Positions 49,553 through 63,900 of a DNA stretch of 64,000 bases are shown here, piece by piece. The notes below the pieces were generated by a model that saw nothing but the letters and a program-made list of their open reading frames with translations, did not search any database and was not told where the DNA came from. Positions within the stretch are counted from its first letter, which is position 1. Each line of letters starts with the position of its first letter. A program made the position numbers and the translations under genes. Source of the DNA: Tetrahymena elliotti 4EA (taxonomy: Eukaryota > Ciliophora > Oligohymenophorea > Hymenostomatida > Tetrahymenidae); assembly GCA_000231825.2 (NCBI GenBank), contig JH720349.1, forward strand, positions 203,763 through 267,762, in the 5' to 3' direction.

Positions 49553-50598
49553 GTTTAGAATATTTAATAAGTCTTATTGGTAGATAGATATACTCTATAT
49601 ATACGCTAGCTGAGAATAATAAATTTTCATCTCAAATTAAATAAATTAATATAATTACTCTCACTCTCTCTCTCTCTCTCTTAAATAATTTCTCAAACAA
49701 ATAGAACTACTAAAAGACAAAAACAGGGAAAGTCTGTTTAACGAATTAGCTAGTAAAATAGTTTTAAATAGTTTAATAGTTTATTAAAAATATAGCATAT
49801 AAATAATCCTCTCATAAATTTCAGATATTTTTTTATTCTCAGTGTTTAAATTCATCTTTGTTTTTGAATCTAAAATTATTAACTTTTATTTTTCAAATTC
49901 TTTCTCAATAAAAATACTTCCATAAAGATACTAACTAACAAAATTTTCTCAATTTTTGAAATTTCAATTATACTCTAAATTTAATTTTAGCCTAATCAAT
50001 TACGATAAGAAAAATATATTCCAAAAAGCAATATCTTTTATTACTTATCATAATCTGTAATTTTTTGTCAAATAGGTATTGGATATTGAGGTTACTTAAA
50101 AAGATGTGAAAACCATTCTTATCATAAAAGTAATCAAACAAATTTAATGAATCAAAAAAATTTCAAATATGAATTATTGGCATAGTAAAATAATAATGAA
50201 AATTAATAAGAAAAACAAGTTATTTAATTATACAAAAATATATAAAATGTTATCAGATTCGATGAAATTATAAATAATATTTATGATAAATTATGTTTAA
50301 TTATGTTTAGTTTTTAATTATCTATCTATAAAATTGTTGTTAAATTATAGAAGCTTAAAAGAGAAAACTAAATGATCTAATATAAAGTATGAATTAAATT
50401 ATTTTAATCTTTAACTTTAATACTTAAAATTTGTTATTAAGATATTTTTCACTATCTTTCTTTGTTTTTATATAGTAGTTATCATTAATCAATCTATCCA
50501 AAAATCTATTAATTAATCATATTTTCTTTTTCCAAAATCAATTTTTTGTTTTTAAATATGTTTATTATTATTATTATTATTGTAATTATCAATGTAGC
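49553..50598. other. Convergent intergenic region
   Basis: About 1 kb between two 3' ends, with a (CT)n tract at 49657-49681. The plus and minus ORFs at 49319-49583 largely overlap the PAP2-like gene and are shadows. A TTA repeat lies at about 50566-50580. Confidence 0.5.
49657..49681. repeat. (CT)n simple repeat
   Basis: About ten CT units, nearly uninterrupted, downstream of the PAP2-like gene. Confidence 0.9.
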
Positions 50599-51864
50599 TC
50601 AAATATCATTATTGCTAAGAAAAGATAGTGAAGCACTAATATCATTATTACTTGAGTCTTTATATTTGTGTTTACGACTTTTCATCAGGTTATTAAATTG
50701 AATATTTCTTCCAAATCCATTTTATAAATCTTCATTTGAGATCAACGATTTTTTCTGTTTTTTAAAATAAAAATTATTATTTACTCTCAAAAATATTTTA
50801 TTAAATTTATTTTTTCAAAAGCTTATTCACTCTATTTATTTTTTCTGGGGTTTTGTAAAAAATGAAACAAATTAGAGTAAAAATTTTATTTTCTTAATAA
50901 AATTTCTGAGGAGTTTTTTTTTCAGAATAATTTATTAATGAAATTTTTCTGATTTTTTGAATTAATTATTTGACATTACAAAGCTTATTGATTTAGAAAA
51001 ATTAAATATTTTCTATTTAAGTTAAATAATTTTGATTAATTTTATTTCGCTGCTTTGGAGATAATTTTGTTTTTTTGGTAGATTAAATTAAAGAAAAATT
51101 AATAATTACTAATTCATTAGAAAATTCAGTTCTTGGTCTTTTGTATTTGAATAAATTGAATAAATATATTAAAGGTAAGAAAGAAGTGATAATTTAGATG
51201 AAACTTTTCAAACTTTATTCTCCAGCTTCACGACCATCATCAGCCTGTTTAAGATAACTCTAAAGTAAAAATAAATCAAAGTTAATTTTTTTAAAATATT
51301 ATTCAATTTACTGGAGGGAGAATTGTGCAGTTATCGTCGTTAGGAGAGCTCTCAAGTTAAAGCATGTAGTAAATTAAGACACAAAGCAGTAAAAATTAGG
51401 TTGAAAAATATACAACAATAAGGCTCCTAAATTTTATTAATAAAAATTAAATAAAAAAATGTTCACAATTTATAGTTTTATATTCTTACAATAAATCTTC
51501 AAGCTTATCTTCTTGATCTAAGAAATTTTTGATACCTTGTTCTTGTTCAATAGTAAACAGAGATATGAAGTTCTTCTTTTAAATAGAAAATTTTTTATAA
51601 AACAAAAATCCCATAGACACAAACAAAAAGCTAATAACAGTTCCTGCAATTCTTATCCACAAACCTGTTAGGTCCTCACACTAATTGTATATTGATCCAT
51701 ACTATGAGAAATAGCTATAAAGCATTAAGCCTACTAAGGTGAGTATAATAACGAAACAAACTATCAAAAGCCTATCATAATAATTAAATTCAATTTAAAC
51801 AAATTTTTAAAAACACTTAATAAAGTTACAGTTTGCGTTCAGTAATTTTTTTAGAGTCAGTCAT
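50599..51864 (-). CDS. Small multi-span membrane protein, unrecognised
   Basis: The start at 51864 reads MTDSKKITERK, spliced in phase (GTAACT...GATAG) to LLIVCFVIILTLVGLMLYSY. A loop with one Cys follows, then GTVISFLFVSMGFLFYKKF, an acidic linker (QEQGIKNFLDQEDKLEDLL), and after another intron VVYFSTQFLLLCVLIYYMLQ. The tail reads LESSPNDDNCTILPPSYLK, then ADDGREAGE. The 3' end is inferred: the frame shows TAA at 51217 but no nearby TGA. A later minus-strand exon (ISNEDLQNGFGRNIQFNN ... LSFLSNNDI, TGA at 50601-50599) joins in phase through an intron of about 460 bp. Three spans and acidic/Ser tail are seen; no family was recognised. The 5' exons are solid, the last junction is tentative. Confidence 0.65.
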
Positions 51865-54276
51865 TTTATAGTATTTATGAATGAAATAAAAGAAAATAGA
51901 GCAGAAAAGAATCTATCTGCTATACACATCAAAGGTCTTCATAAATGAGAAGTTGTATATTGCCAAATATATTATTTAAACTAATTTTTTTTAAAGAAAA
52001 ATTAAAAGACATTCAAATATTTTAGATTTTAATTTCTAATTGAAAACCAGTCTGCTTAATAAAAAAATATTTTATTTTTGAAACTAATTTTATTCAATGA
52101 ATGTAAGTAAGTAGATTAAATTAGCAATTTAGTTTAACAGGTTCAAAATAATTTTGAACCTATGAAAATATTGAATTAATTCATTCGAAATAAAGACAGG
52201 ATGATTGATGATGCTTTTGTAATATTGATTGATTGATTATTCACTTCAAAAATAAACTCTAAAAAGTAATTTACTGATGGATAGAGAGAATATAGCATAT
52301 AAAACAAATGATTTTTTTGTCCAAAAGCGCTGTTTCTTAATTTTTTTAATCCAAAATTCTCTTAAGCATAAGACAGTCATGATTAAGTAAAAAAGTAGTT
52401 GCATTGAAATCCTAGTTTTATAAATAATTTATGAGCATTTTCATGATAAAAAGTGATTTAATTGTTTTTTCTTTAAATCGATTTGTAAAATACAAATGAA
52501 TTTTACAAATTGAAGAAATTTATAAACAATTAAATACAAATTTTAGTAAAATTATATGGCAATTTTTAAAGAATTTAATAGTACCATATACAGAAAACCA
52601 CATTTTTTGATTAGTTTGAGTTACTGCCACAAGCAGAGCATGCTTCAAATATAGTTCCCATTTTTATAAATTTTATATTTTGTAATTGAGTTGCAAATAT
52701 TCGTAAATTAATTCAATAGTATTTTTACAAGCAATAACAATTTTCTACAGTTATTTTTAGGAAAATTTCGGTTTATTTAATGCTAAATTATTTATAAGAG
52801 CTTTTTTGAGTCTAAAAATCCTAATTATTAGTTCTTGTTATTTGGAATATCAAAAAATCTACAAACTCTAACTATGCGATCTTAATTTTTGCCTTTCTTA
52901 TATTTATTATTATTTCTAAGACTTCTTTTTAGAGCTATATTTTTAATAAAAAATTAACATCAATTTCCCTTGTCTTTTGTTATTCACAAATATTATGTTA
53001 CTAATTGATTTCTTTGTATTATACTCACCCTTCCTTTTAATTTTTTATGCCCTGATTCATTTAAAAGGAAATTTATTCACTCTCTTTGGCTGATATTTAT
53101 CATCTATACTTTATTTCTTTGCATAATCCCTTCATTTAATCACTTTATCTATTATATTTTATAAATATTAAATGAATAATACCATTAAATAACACAGGAT
53201 AGATTTTAGTTTAAAAAAATACTAATAAACTTTTGCTTAATTCATCCTAAATTAAAGCATTATTTAAAATTTACATACATTATACTATACAATCAAATTC
53301 ACACTTAACAAATCAAGCAAATATTTCAACAAAATTAAATTTTAGTTTACTATTTACAAGTCTTTGATTAATTTACTAATAAATTATTAACCTATGAAAG
53401 AATAAAATTAAAAATGTAGGTATTCAATTATTTCTTTTACTAAATCAGTTTGAATAACTTTAATAATAAGAGCATCTGTTTCCTTTTCCAAAATATTAAT
53501 TAAAAACATCTTTTATTTATTTATTTGAAAATACAATATTCGTAAAAAAATTAACTTTTTAATAAATGATTCATTTTCTTAAATTATAAATGCAAATAAG
53601 TACTTTGTCTATTCATATTTCTTTATTAAATAAACAATTTTAATTTTAGAAATTATTTTTGATTTATTTCATCTTAATAAATAAGCAAAGATTAGCTAAA
53701 AAATATTTTACAAAAATAAAACAAAAAATGACTTGTAAATATGAACTTTCATTCATAAAATTATTTACTTTAATCTTAGAATATATGCAACAATATGATA
53801 TTCAACTATTTCAATACTTCATGCTTAGAAGAATAAATTCTATTTAAATCAATCAAAAGTCGTACTTACATACCTACCTATCTATTTGAGGCAATTTACC
53901 ATCTTCCATGAGTTTACTTTTTTTTAGATTTTATTTTATTAAAATTAAAGCAAAAGTTTATTTCAAATAAATATTAAGATTATAATATTTATATCAGCAA
54001 TATTATATTTTTTGCCTTTTTATTTAATTCTAAAGTAAAAATGAGAAGTTAAAAACAAAATATTTTAGTTTCATATTTATTATTTCAAAATTAATTTAAA
54101 GTAGTTCGTTTTACATACATAAATTTTATGTGCTATTTGATTATACACACGCTTATTGCTTTATTAAGTTCAAATGACTTAGAGCAAAAAATTAGCTTTA
54201 ATTTAATATTTATAGTTTAAGGTTGATATGATTATGATAGTAGTAATATTTACAATTTAAATAGGGAATAATTTTT
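51865..54276. other. Gene-poor intergenic region
   Basis: About 2.4 kb of AT-rich DNA. One weak small ORF (52377-52661) is the only candidate. The plus frame at 53659-53847 contains no recognisable content. Confidence 0.5.
52377..52661 (-). CDS. Candidate 94-codon ORF with MG start, unrecognised
   Basis: The frame from ATG 52661 to TGA 52379-52377 uses TAA as Gln. It begins MGTIFEACSACGSNSNQSKN. The first ~17 codons are clearly less AT-rich than the flanks and include Gly2 and a CSAC pair; the remainder is AT-driven and may not be coding. It could be the first exon of a small acylated protein, or chance. Confidence 0.25.
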
Positions 54277-57060
54277 TCATTTATTTTTGTCTTTTTTGAT
54301 AATGATATCTAGATTTTATACAGATTGTTCTAAAGACTCTCCTTGTTCAGATATTTATTGATCATATTGTCTATTTACTGTATCAATTATAGCTAATTTA
54401 GCTTTTATAGAGTTTATTATAAGATCATCTGCTTCCAATAAATCATCATTTAAAAAGAAATCATTTTTATTATTTTTAGATTTTATTTTACTTAGCTGAA
54501 GCTTCCTCTTAGCTTTTATGCTTAGCATTTTAGAAAATTATTTGAGTTATTCTATTTTAACATCACTGTCAATATCATCGTCGTTAGCTATTCTCTTCCA
54601 GTTTTCTGGAGAACTCTTCAAGTTATATTTTTACTTGACTTAATCCATGTAATCTACTTTAGATTTCCAAGAACCTTAGTTATGCAAATATGAATTTTGA
54701 GTTTCTTCAAGAGGATTTAAATAAGAAATAGCTCTTTTTTATCTATTTCTTGAAATAGAGTATTTGCTTAGTATCTAGGACATATTTGTGCTATCTTTAG
54801 AACAATTTAAATTATTTTAAGATGTTGTACTTATTTACTTCTCATTATTACTATTTATGCTTGATTAAGAATACTGCTCATTAAACTTTTATAAAGGGGT
54901 GTTACTTAAGTGGTTACTATTATTATAGCTATTATTACTTTTGCTTCCTTAGGTTTATTCTTTGTTTGGAGTCAAATAATTATAGCTTTAGTCCAAACGT
55001 TTAATTCTACCATTATGACTCTGATAAGAATCTGGGGTTTTATTCATTTTATTTCTTGAGTTAAATAGCTGATTGTTTGGCTATTTTATTATTGGGTCTC
55101 TTGGAAGAATTTTTATTTCATTTAAATCTAACTTTTATGAAGTTTTGCTCACCTTATACCTTTCCTTATCCTTCTCTGGAACATATGAATCATGAGGGTA
55201 GTTACTCTAGTTTATCATACTCTTATTTTATTTATCAGGAGAAGGAGATCCGACCCTAGTTAAAATTTAAATTTATTTTACCATATTTTCTCTAATTTAA
55301 ATTTATATTTTACCTATTATTTTTAGAGGAAGGCTGGAAAATTTCTTTGATTGTGTCTTAGAATTCTTTTCTATTATTTAATCTTTTAAGAAGCATTTAT
55401 TTGTTTGACTCTTCTTCTAACTATCCATTCTAATTAATTGTCTTAATACTGCTTAGAGTTTATTTAGACCTAGAACTGATATAATTTGAAGGCTAATCTT
55501 ATTAGATTGCTTATCTTAAATCGACTCTTTATCTACTTTACCTAGAGGCTGTTTTACGTATAGCATCTATATCAGATATTTTAATTTGGTTCAATTTTTA
55601 TTCATCTATCTCAAGCTATCTTCTTATTTCCTATCTCCTAACTTCATTTGAGGCATTATTCTTTTTATGGAAGTCTTAGATTTGCCTATCGCTTTTCATA
55701 AAAAAATAAAAAATTATAAAATATAAATGAAGAAAATTTATTTACTTGATTTGATTTTCTTATTTTTATGATTTTAACTGCTTGTATTATTATAATACTA
55801 AGGGCTACTGGTGTTAAGCTTATATTCTATTAACTTAATTTCCATTTAAATTATATATGCTATTGTTTGTGTGTTGATGTAAATTATTTTATTTGTTTTC
55901 TGTTTGGGTTCCTTCATCTATTTTTTTAATATTAATTGATTCTGTTTTGTTTAATTATTTTATATCTTCATATTTATTATTATTGACAATAGAGAAAGTT
56001 TAGCTGATCTCTTTTGAGTCAACTTAGTTATTTCTATTATGTATATGGTGATGCTAAACAATATCTTACTAACTTTTATTCATTGTACCTAAAGAGGAAT
56101 CATTTAAACTCTTGTATGCTTAGACACTTTAAAAAGGAGTTTACATATTTTTTGAGCTTTACTATAATCCAAATCTTAATGATTAAAGATAATTAATTTA
56201 TTTTTGTAGATTTTTTTCTATTTAAAGAAATCTTTCTTCATCAATTTACTAATTTTAGCTTTTTCTAAGTAGTATAGCATTATATTCATCTTACAGGTCA
56301 TTTATTTTATTTTGAATCAGCTATTGATCTGTTTCTAATCCATTTAAAATAACTTGTAAATCATTTTTTAACTAGTTTTTAGACTCTTCTAATAAATTTT
56401 ATAAATCTTTAAATCTATTTGCATTTAAAATATCTTTTATCTTTCCATCTAAATCTTAAAGATTTTAATTCCCTCGAATTGTTGATTGAAACTCTCTTGA
56501 TTGCTAAATTGATGATTTTTAAATTGAAGAATTCACCTTCTCATCATCATTCTCTTAAATTCTCTCTAGTTCTTACTTTTTCATAATGTTAATTTTATAA
56601 TGAATCTAAGACTAATTATTATTCGAAAAAGTTTATTGATTCTAGCTTTAACTTGGTGATAAATTTTCTAAAAATTCATTTTAATAAAATCCCCTTGAAG
56701 TAGATGATCCTTATTTTTATAGACTATTTTCTTTATTAAGAGTATTTATGTTTAAAGACTAGTAAGTAATCATATCTTTCTGCTATGGATTACTATCTAA
56801 AGGTACAGTCGTTGATATTAATTTAATTATTTTATTTTATTTCTCTTTTGCTTCATTTTTATTTTGCTATTCTTTTAATGGACTCTCTAATTCAAAATCA
56901 CTATCCTCTATTTTCTACTAAGATTCTTATGATGACAATTTATATGTTCTATTAACTTGTTTTCCCACTATAATGCATAAGAAATAAATTTAAATATACT
57001 CTAATCATAATTTTATTTACCAAAGTTATATTATACTTCATTGCTATTATTCATCATCAT
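54277..57060 (-). CDS. Gln-rich coiled-coil protein, unrecognised
   Basis: The start is at 57060 (MMMNNSNEVQYNF), spliced in phase (GTAAAT...TTATAG) to VGKQVNRTYKLSSQESQQK. A long polar, Gln/Ser/Asn-rich stretch follows. A helical region around 56200-56450 reads DLDGKIKDILNANRFKDLQN, then LLEESKNQLKNDLQVILN. The C-terminal exon includes DDLLEADDLIINSIKAKLA and ends SVQNLDIIIKKDKNK at TGA 54279-54277. Further introns lie around 55700-56000 and 55260-55320. Most Gln codons are TAA/TAG. No domain was recognised. The pattern fits a structural or scaffolding protein. The plus frame at 55077-55259 is its shadow. Confidence 0.68.
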
Positions 57061-57916
57061 TCATTATATTTGATAATTTGCTACTTTATCTAAAAAAACC
57101 TTCAATCCTGATGAAATTAAATAATTACTAATTTTTATAAATAAATCAAAAGTCACAAATAATATGTAAATTTTATTCCAATCATTAATATTCTCTTAGC
57201 AAATCAAATATCATCTAAAGTTTTTTATCATCCATTCGTATTATAAATAGTTCTTAAAAAGAAATCAAATTTTTTTTTTATAATATTTTCTTCAACTCTC
57301 TAAATACTTATTATGAAAAATATTTTAAATTAACTTTTTTTCAAATGATTTCAAAAAAATAAATAAACACAAAAATCAATCAATGGTATAAATATTTGAA
57401 GGATAAGTAACTTAAATAAATTGATAAGGTCAGAGAACTTAAATAAATTGAGAAGGTAAGGTAAGTAACTTAAATAATTAAAACAAAAAAAAAATTGAAG
57501 TGATTTTATTAAATTAAATTTTTTATCAATAGATTTGCTAAGGAATAATCATATTAAGTACGAATAAACAAAATATTTTTGATACAATAGAACTTTTAGT
57601 TATAATTGATACTCAATAAAATTTATATTTGATCAAATTATTAACAAAAAATAAAGAATAAATATGTAAATGTAATTTAACAATTAATTCTAAATTGTTT
57701 ATTTAAATTTGTAAGAACGGGATAATAAATATTATTCTTAAATAAAGTTGAAAACATTCTTTTTTTTACTTTTAATTAAATTCCATGCAAAAAAAGGTAA
57801 GTGTTGGTATTCATTTAATAGAATTGATTTGTTTTTATTTATTTTTAGATTAATCATTTACTTCATAAAAAATAATAAATCTTAAATAATTAAAAATTTT
57901 TAAAGATAAAGATATT
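57061..57916. promoter_or_regulatory. Divergent intergenic region
   Basis: About 860 bp between two divergent starts, AT-rich, carrying one short tandem repeat (57401-57480). No other feature seen. Confidence 0.45.
57401..57480. repeat. Short imperfect tandem repeat, ~29-bp unit
   Basis: The word aacttaaataaattgataagg occurs near 57409, again as aacttaaataaattgagaagg near 57437, and a third partial copy starts near 57466. It lies upstream of the large secreted-protein gene. Confidence 0.75.
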
Positions 57917-60900
57917 ATGAGATATAAATAAGCTGCTATTTTAATATTGCTTCTTATTGCTTTTAGCAGCACTCGTTCAGAAGATCAAGTTGATGAAGTT
58001 ATTCGTACTGAGAAAATATAAATAGGATAACAAATAGATGATGCTTTATCTGAAAATTAGCTGGTTGCTTATTATGAGATAGAGTTAAAACAAATTTATC
58101 AAAATTAGGATTTAGTTGTTATAGTAAAAGGCAAAACTTCTTTTGATGACCCAGAAGTTAGATTAGCTTTTGATAAAACTGAGTTTTTGAAAGAAGAATC
58201 TAATAGCCAGCTCTATGCTTGCCAAAATGTTGGAAGAGAGATTTGCATCATACCAGAAGAAGATTTAATTTAAAAAAAGTCTAAGAATGGTCCAAAGGAT
58301 AATGTTAAAGTCTACATAGAGGTAACATAGAGAAGTGGAGAGAATTGCCACTACATCATTGAAGTCGAATATGAGGAAAGACTTGAGTATCAATTTGGTA
58401 AAATTTAAGCATTAAAAACATTTCGAAAATTGTGCTGATGTATTGAATTTAAATGAATTTAGGTAAAGAATATACCATTTAGCTTAAATAAGACATGTAC
58501 AAGCAGATAGTTTTAAAGTTTTAAAATTTAGAAACCTCAGAATTAAATTATGTATTTGCTTCCATTATCCCTCTTGAGCAAGGTCTAATTAATGATAAAA
58601 TAGAGTTCAGTACTAAATAAGATTCCATAGTTATCAACGGTAAATTAAAATATTTATAACATTGTTTAGGATTTAAAAATATTTTTTTTAGGTATTTCTA
58701 TTTGGGAGAATGGACTTGGATTGAGTTTAAGAAATAAAAAATATAAAAGAGATTCAGAAATAATATTCACCATTTACTCTTCTAGTCAGCAGTCATTCTT
58801 ATTTTAAACATCCTCAACAAAAGCAAAAATTTCCTTAGAGCTTTAAGAAATAAAAAAGGGTTATCTATTTTAAGATGAAGTTGCTACATATGTGATTGAT
58901 TTAAATTAAGCTGTAATATCTTTATTACTTTATTTTTATTTGATGCACAGTTATTACATTTTTCTGATTTTTTTGATAAGTTTTTTCAATAATATTTAAT
59001 AAAAACAGAAATAAAAAAATCCTGAAGATTTTGATTTGATTTTGCACATGAAACCTTATTTTGGTTAGGCTACTATTCAAGTATTCACAAAGGAAAGATA
59101 TGAAGGAAAAGCAGATCCTAATTGGAGCTTTTTGGCTTGGGGAAGTGAATAGATTATTCTAAAAGCAAAAGATAGGAAAGTATTATCAAAAGATAATATA
59201 TACTATGTAAAAGTTGGTGCTAAAACTGAATTAACATACTCTATAAAAGCTTATTTGTTTGATAAGGATTAGTTGACTATTGATTTCCATGATAGTGTAG
59301 TAGGATTTAACTCTAAAGACGAAATTACTAACTACTTAATAAAAATATTCTCTGTCGATGTAATTTAAGTTAGAGTTATGATGTTTAATATTATTGGTGA
59401 TAACGATATTTACATTAAGAGATGCGAAACTTAGTCTAAGACTGCTTGTAAAGTTACTGAGCAAGAAATTAAAAATTACGAAAACAGTGAGAATAAAGAT
59501 TAAAATAATATTTTCTTAGTTGTCAAAGTTGGTGATTCAAAAAGAGAGTTTCTTACATTCACCCATAAAACTTGCCAAGATTAATCTTCATGCAAGTATG
59601 CCATAGCTTTGAAAGGTTTAAATTATTTTTAAAGATTTATTTTATTTATTTATTTTTTACCTTTTTAGGAACAACTGATTAAGAAAACAAATATGCTTTG
59701 AGAGTAGGTAATGATGCTTAGCATGTTTTACTATAAAATAATGTACCTTATAAAGACAATGTAGCTAAATTTGATGTAAACTTTTATAAATTTGTCTCTC
59801 CTTCTTTAGGTTCTATACAATAGATAGATTTTATTATAACTAATTTTGTGGGATAAGTTATTGGACGCGCTTCAACAACTAGTAAATATCCCAGAATGCA
59901 TGATTTTGAAAAGTAAAGTACTGATAAAAAAGTAATTACCTATACAGCAGCAGATGGTGATTTATCTGAGAAAACTTTCTATCTCAGTATTTTTGGAGAG
60001 TCAGATTCAATTTTTACTATTACTCCTCACATTATTTTCAACAAAGAAGAAGAATTCGAATAGGATCCTGGAATTCAAATTATTGATGGAATTAAATAAG
60101 TTCTTTTATTTAGCAAAATATACCCAACAAAATATTTCTATTTAAAAGTACCTGTTGATAGTGAAAACAAAGTTCCAAAGCTCTCTTTAAATTTAATAAC
60201 TGCTTAAGGTAACTAACTATTTCATATAACTTCATTTTTTACTATTTTAATTCTTATTATTTATTTAGGAGCCTCATATTATAGAGTTTATTTAGATTCA
60301 AATTATAAAACAATCCATGAGTCTCCAGAGAATGCAAGATTTAAAAATTCTGAGGTTGATACTTAAATAACTATTTAAGATGGAACTCTTTAAGGAGAAA
60401 TGATTTTGTATGGTATGATCTAATCATTACACTAACCAAAAGATAAAGATGAAATTAATAGTCTATCTCTTTATTACCACACAGATTTTGTAGCATTTGA
60501 ATTCTAATTGAATTAATCTCATGTCCACTTATTCCATAAAAAGAATACTTAATACTTTTCATTTTAAATAACAAAAAGCTCAAAATATTACATTTCAGTT
60601 ATAACTACAGCTTAGGAACAATACAATTTAGACTTTTACATCTCCTTAGATAATAAAATCACTAAACCAAATACTTAACATAACACTGCTAAGTTTAAAG
60701 CATTTGAAGGATTTGTTATTGATGAGGATCTAATTGACAAGTATTGTCCTTTCCTTAATATACAAACAAAAGAAATCAAACAATCATGTAATGTAGCTCT
60801 AGCTGGATATGCTTATTCTGATGTTCTTGCTACTATTACAATATCTAATGATGGCTCTATCTTTTAATTATTTGAAGGAATTAACTTTAGAACTTCTGTG

Positions 60901-63900
60901 CCCCTCCCAAATGAGTTTAGCTATTTCTTCCATGATATAGTGTATTTAATAATTAACATAAATAGAACTATCTAAATAATTTATCATTTTATAAATAAAA
61001 TTAATTATAATTTATTTCCTTTCTTTAAAAAAGCCCTGGAGTTGAGCATACAAAAATAGAAGTAACATCAAGTTCATCTCACTTATAAATCTATGCTACA
61101 ATTTTTGTTATAAGCAAAAATACTACAGATTTGATAGAGAAAAAATACAATTTCCCTACCAGCTAAAAATCAGAATATCAATCTAATTTAGATTTATTTA
61201 GTTAATAATCTGCCATCATTTAAGTTAATTCTAAAGACAAGTAAGGTTGTGAAACAAATACATGTTAAGTGTTAATTACTATTGATAACTTGGATACAAA
61301 AGTTAATGAGAACAATTATGATAACTATATGAATGTTTTAGTTACTAATGATAAAAGTGTTATTGAATTAATTGAAGGAAATGATTATGAAATCACAAAA
61401 AAAGAAGACAAATTCACATATTTCAAATTTTATGTTGGCCAAGAAATTAAAAGTCTAAAGTTTGAATTACATGGAGCTAATGAAAACGATTATGAAGATT
61501 CAAATTAATAGCCTTCTTACAACTAAATATTAGTTTCTAACAGCACTTTAGGTCTTCCTACTTACGAGAATAGTGAGTTTGTTGAAATACTGAATAATAT
61601 GGTTGAAATTTTGCCTAAAAATGATCAAGTCTACATCAACTCAGGGTAATAATATTCAAAAATGATTCAAATATAAAATTTTTTAACAAAACAAATTTAA
61701 ATAAAAAGGATGTACTATTTTGCTGTAAAACTCGATACCATCTAAAGATAAGTCTTTGCTAGATTGACAACTAATAAGAATCAAATTGTTAATCTGAGCA
61801 TAGACGGTCTATAAAGAGTAGTTTATCTAGATTCATAAGAGGTAGCTTATGCAATTTTTAGCTTACATCAAGAAAGCGATAAATCACCTTTTGAATTCCT
61901 TATTCTCAACACTTATACAGAATACCAAATAACTCTTTATGCAGACAGCCTTTATTAAAGAATAAAAGGAATAAAAGAGTAATCTATCTTATTTTAAATT
62001 TATATTTTTATTGAGTAATTTAATTTAATAGAATTGAAGATATTGTGTTGAGAAAATAAATTGTAGGCGAAATGAGTAAAGATACTCACAAAATTTAATT
62101 TAACCATGAAAAAAAGAACTACCATTATGTAGCTAAAATTGAGAGTAAAATTAAATAGAAAATTACATTCTTACTCAGAACAGACAATTCTATTTAGCAG
62201 TTAACTGAAGGATTTTATTTTAAGGATGTCATCTCACCAAAAAAATTTAGAATATTTGATTTGAAATCTGAAAAGGCTCTTCTAAGACTTACAGTCTTTT
62301 CTGGTTAAATTTAGATTTCTTTGTTAAACCCATAAGAAAAGAAAACTGGAAATATTTCCAGTTGGATTGAAAAAAAAGAAATAGTCTACTAAATTAGCTT
62401 CAGCAAGCAAGGAAATAACGTTATTGGAATACCCATTAAGAAAAACGAAAACAAGACATAAAATGATTTAATTTTAATAGAAAATATAAATGACAAAAGC
62501 AATGCTTTTTATTTCATAGAAAATATTAATTTTGACAATTATAAGCTCTTTGACCCAAATTTATTGCCCGGTCACCCTCGTTCTGGATCTCTTAGACCTG
62601 GTGATACAGCATCATATACCATATAGAATTTAGGTTTAGTTAAGACAATTTTTAAATTATCAATTTTCTTCCCATCTCTCCACATCAGAGAATAGTTTAA
62701 TGAATAAACCATTAAGCCAGAAGTCAATCTAAAGCCCTTGAAAGGTAGTAGTGAATTTAACATAATTGATTTAAAAATGACATAGAGCCAGACATATTGT
62801 GAATTTGAAATAAATCAAGGCAAGGTCTAACTCAATATTACAAGAATTATAGAAGATTTAAGTTTGGAGAACGACTATACTGACATAATTGAATACATAA
62901 TTAGCTTAGATACTCAAGGAATTATGCATGTAATAGATGACGCAAAATACTATTAGACTCAATCTTCTAAAAGTGTAAATGTTTTTGAATACTTTAGAGA
63001 ATGGGGAACTCCTTTTATTGTAGAAGTCTTTGATTGTGCTGGCGATACAACTTTAGCTCTTTCAGAAAGCTTGAAAGCAGTGAAAGAGTTCAGCTCTGAC
63101 TTGATTATGCGTTAGAAAAATTTTGGAAATTATAAATTCTATACTTTTACAACATTTGATGCAGAAGAACAAGTTGATTAGGATGTAGAAATCAATCCTG
63201 ATGATGATATTAATACCAGATCTAGTCTTCTTTATATTGGAGCGAAACCTCGTTCACTAGATCCGATAACAAGAAAGGCAGAGTACATCCTAAAAGTATC
63301 ATCGTTCCCTTCTGATAATCATCAAGCTTTCATGCTTCCATTTGATTCTTTTTATATTAAAAATGACTCTATTTTAGTTGAAGAATTAGAGGATAATAAG
63401 TAAGGTAGAACTTTAAGGTTTTCAACATAAAATATACGATGTGAACAAAATTGCCTTTAAGTTCGTGCAAGAATCAATTATGTAACATATGAGCTCTATT
63501 TAGCAAGTTCCCTTCATTCTTTGTAAGAATATTCTGTTTGTCATACAAATTTAACAAATTACAAAGACTTAAGTTAGCAATATTTCAAAGAAGCTGAATC
63601 AAATAATGGATTCTTGTTAATTAGAAAAGCTGTTAAAAGTTTTGGTTTATCTGAAAAATCTAAAAAATAAGCTGTTTTCGATGTCCCAATTAAAGATTTA
63701 TCAACTAAACCTAAAGAATTGTTTTACACAGTAGTTGCAACAGTTAATCTCTAAGAATATGGCTCAAAGAAATCTTAAAAAATTCCAATTTTCTACAAAA
63801 AAGAAAAACTTCAAAAAGGTTGGCATTTAAAATGTTTAGAATGTGAGTATATGAAAAAAGAAATTGAGGAAAATCAAGAAGAACAAAAGGAAAAAAATTA

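Noticed and set aside
53659..53847. 62-codon plus-strand ORF
   Set aside because: Extremely AT-rich, no TGA by chance, no motif and isolated in gene-poor DNA.
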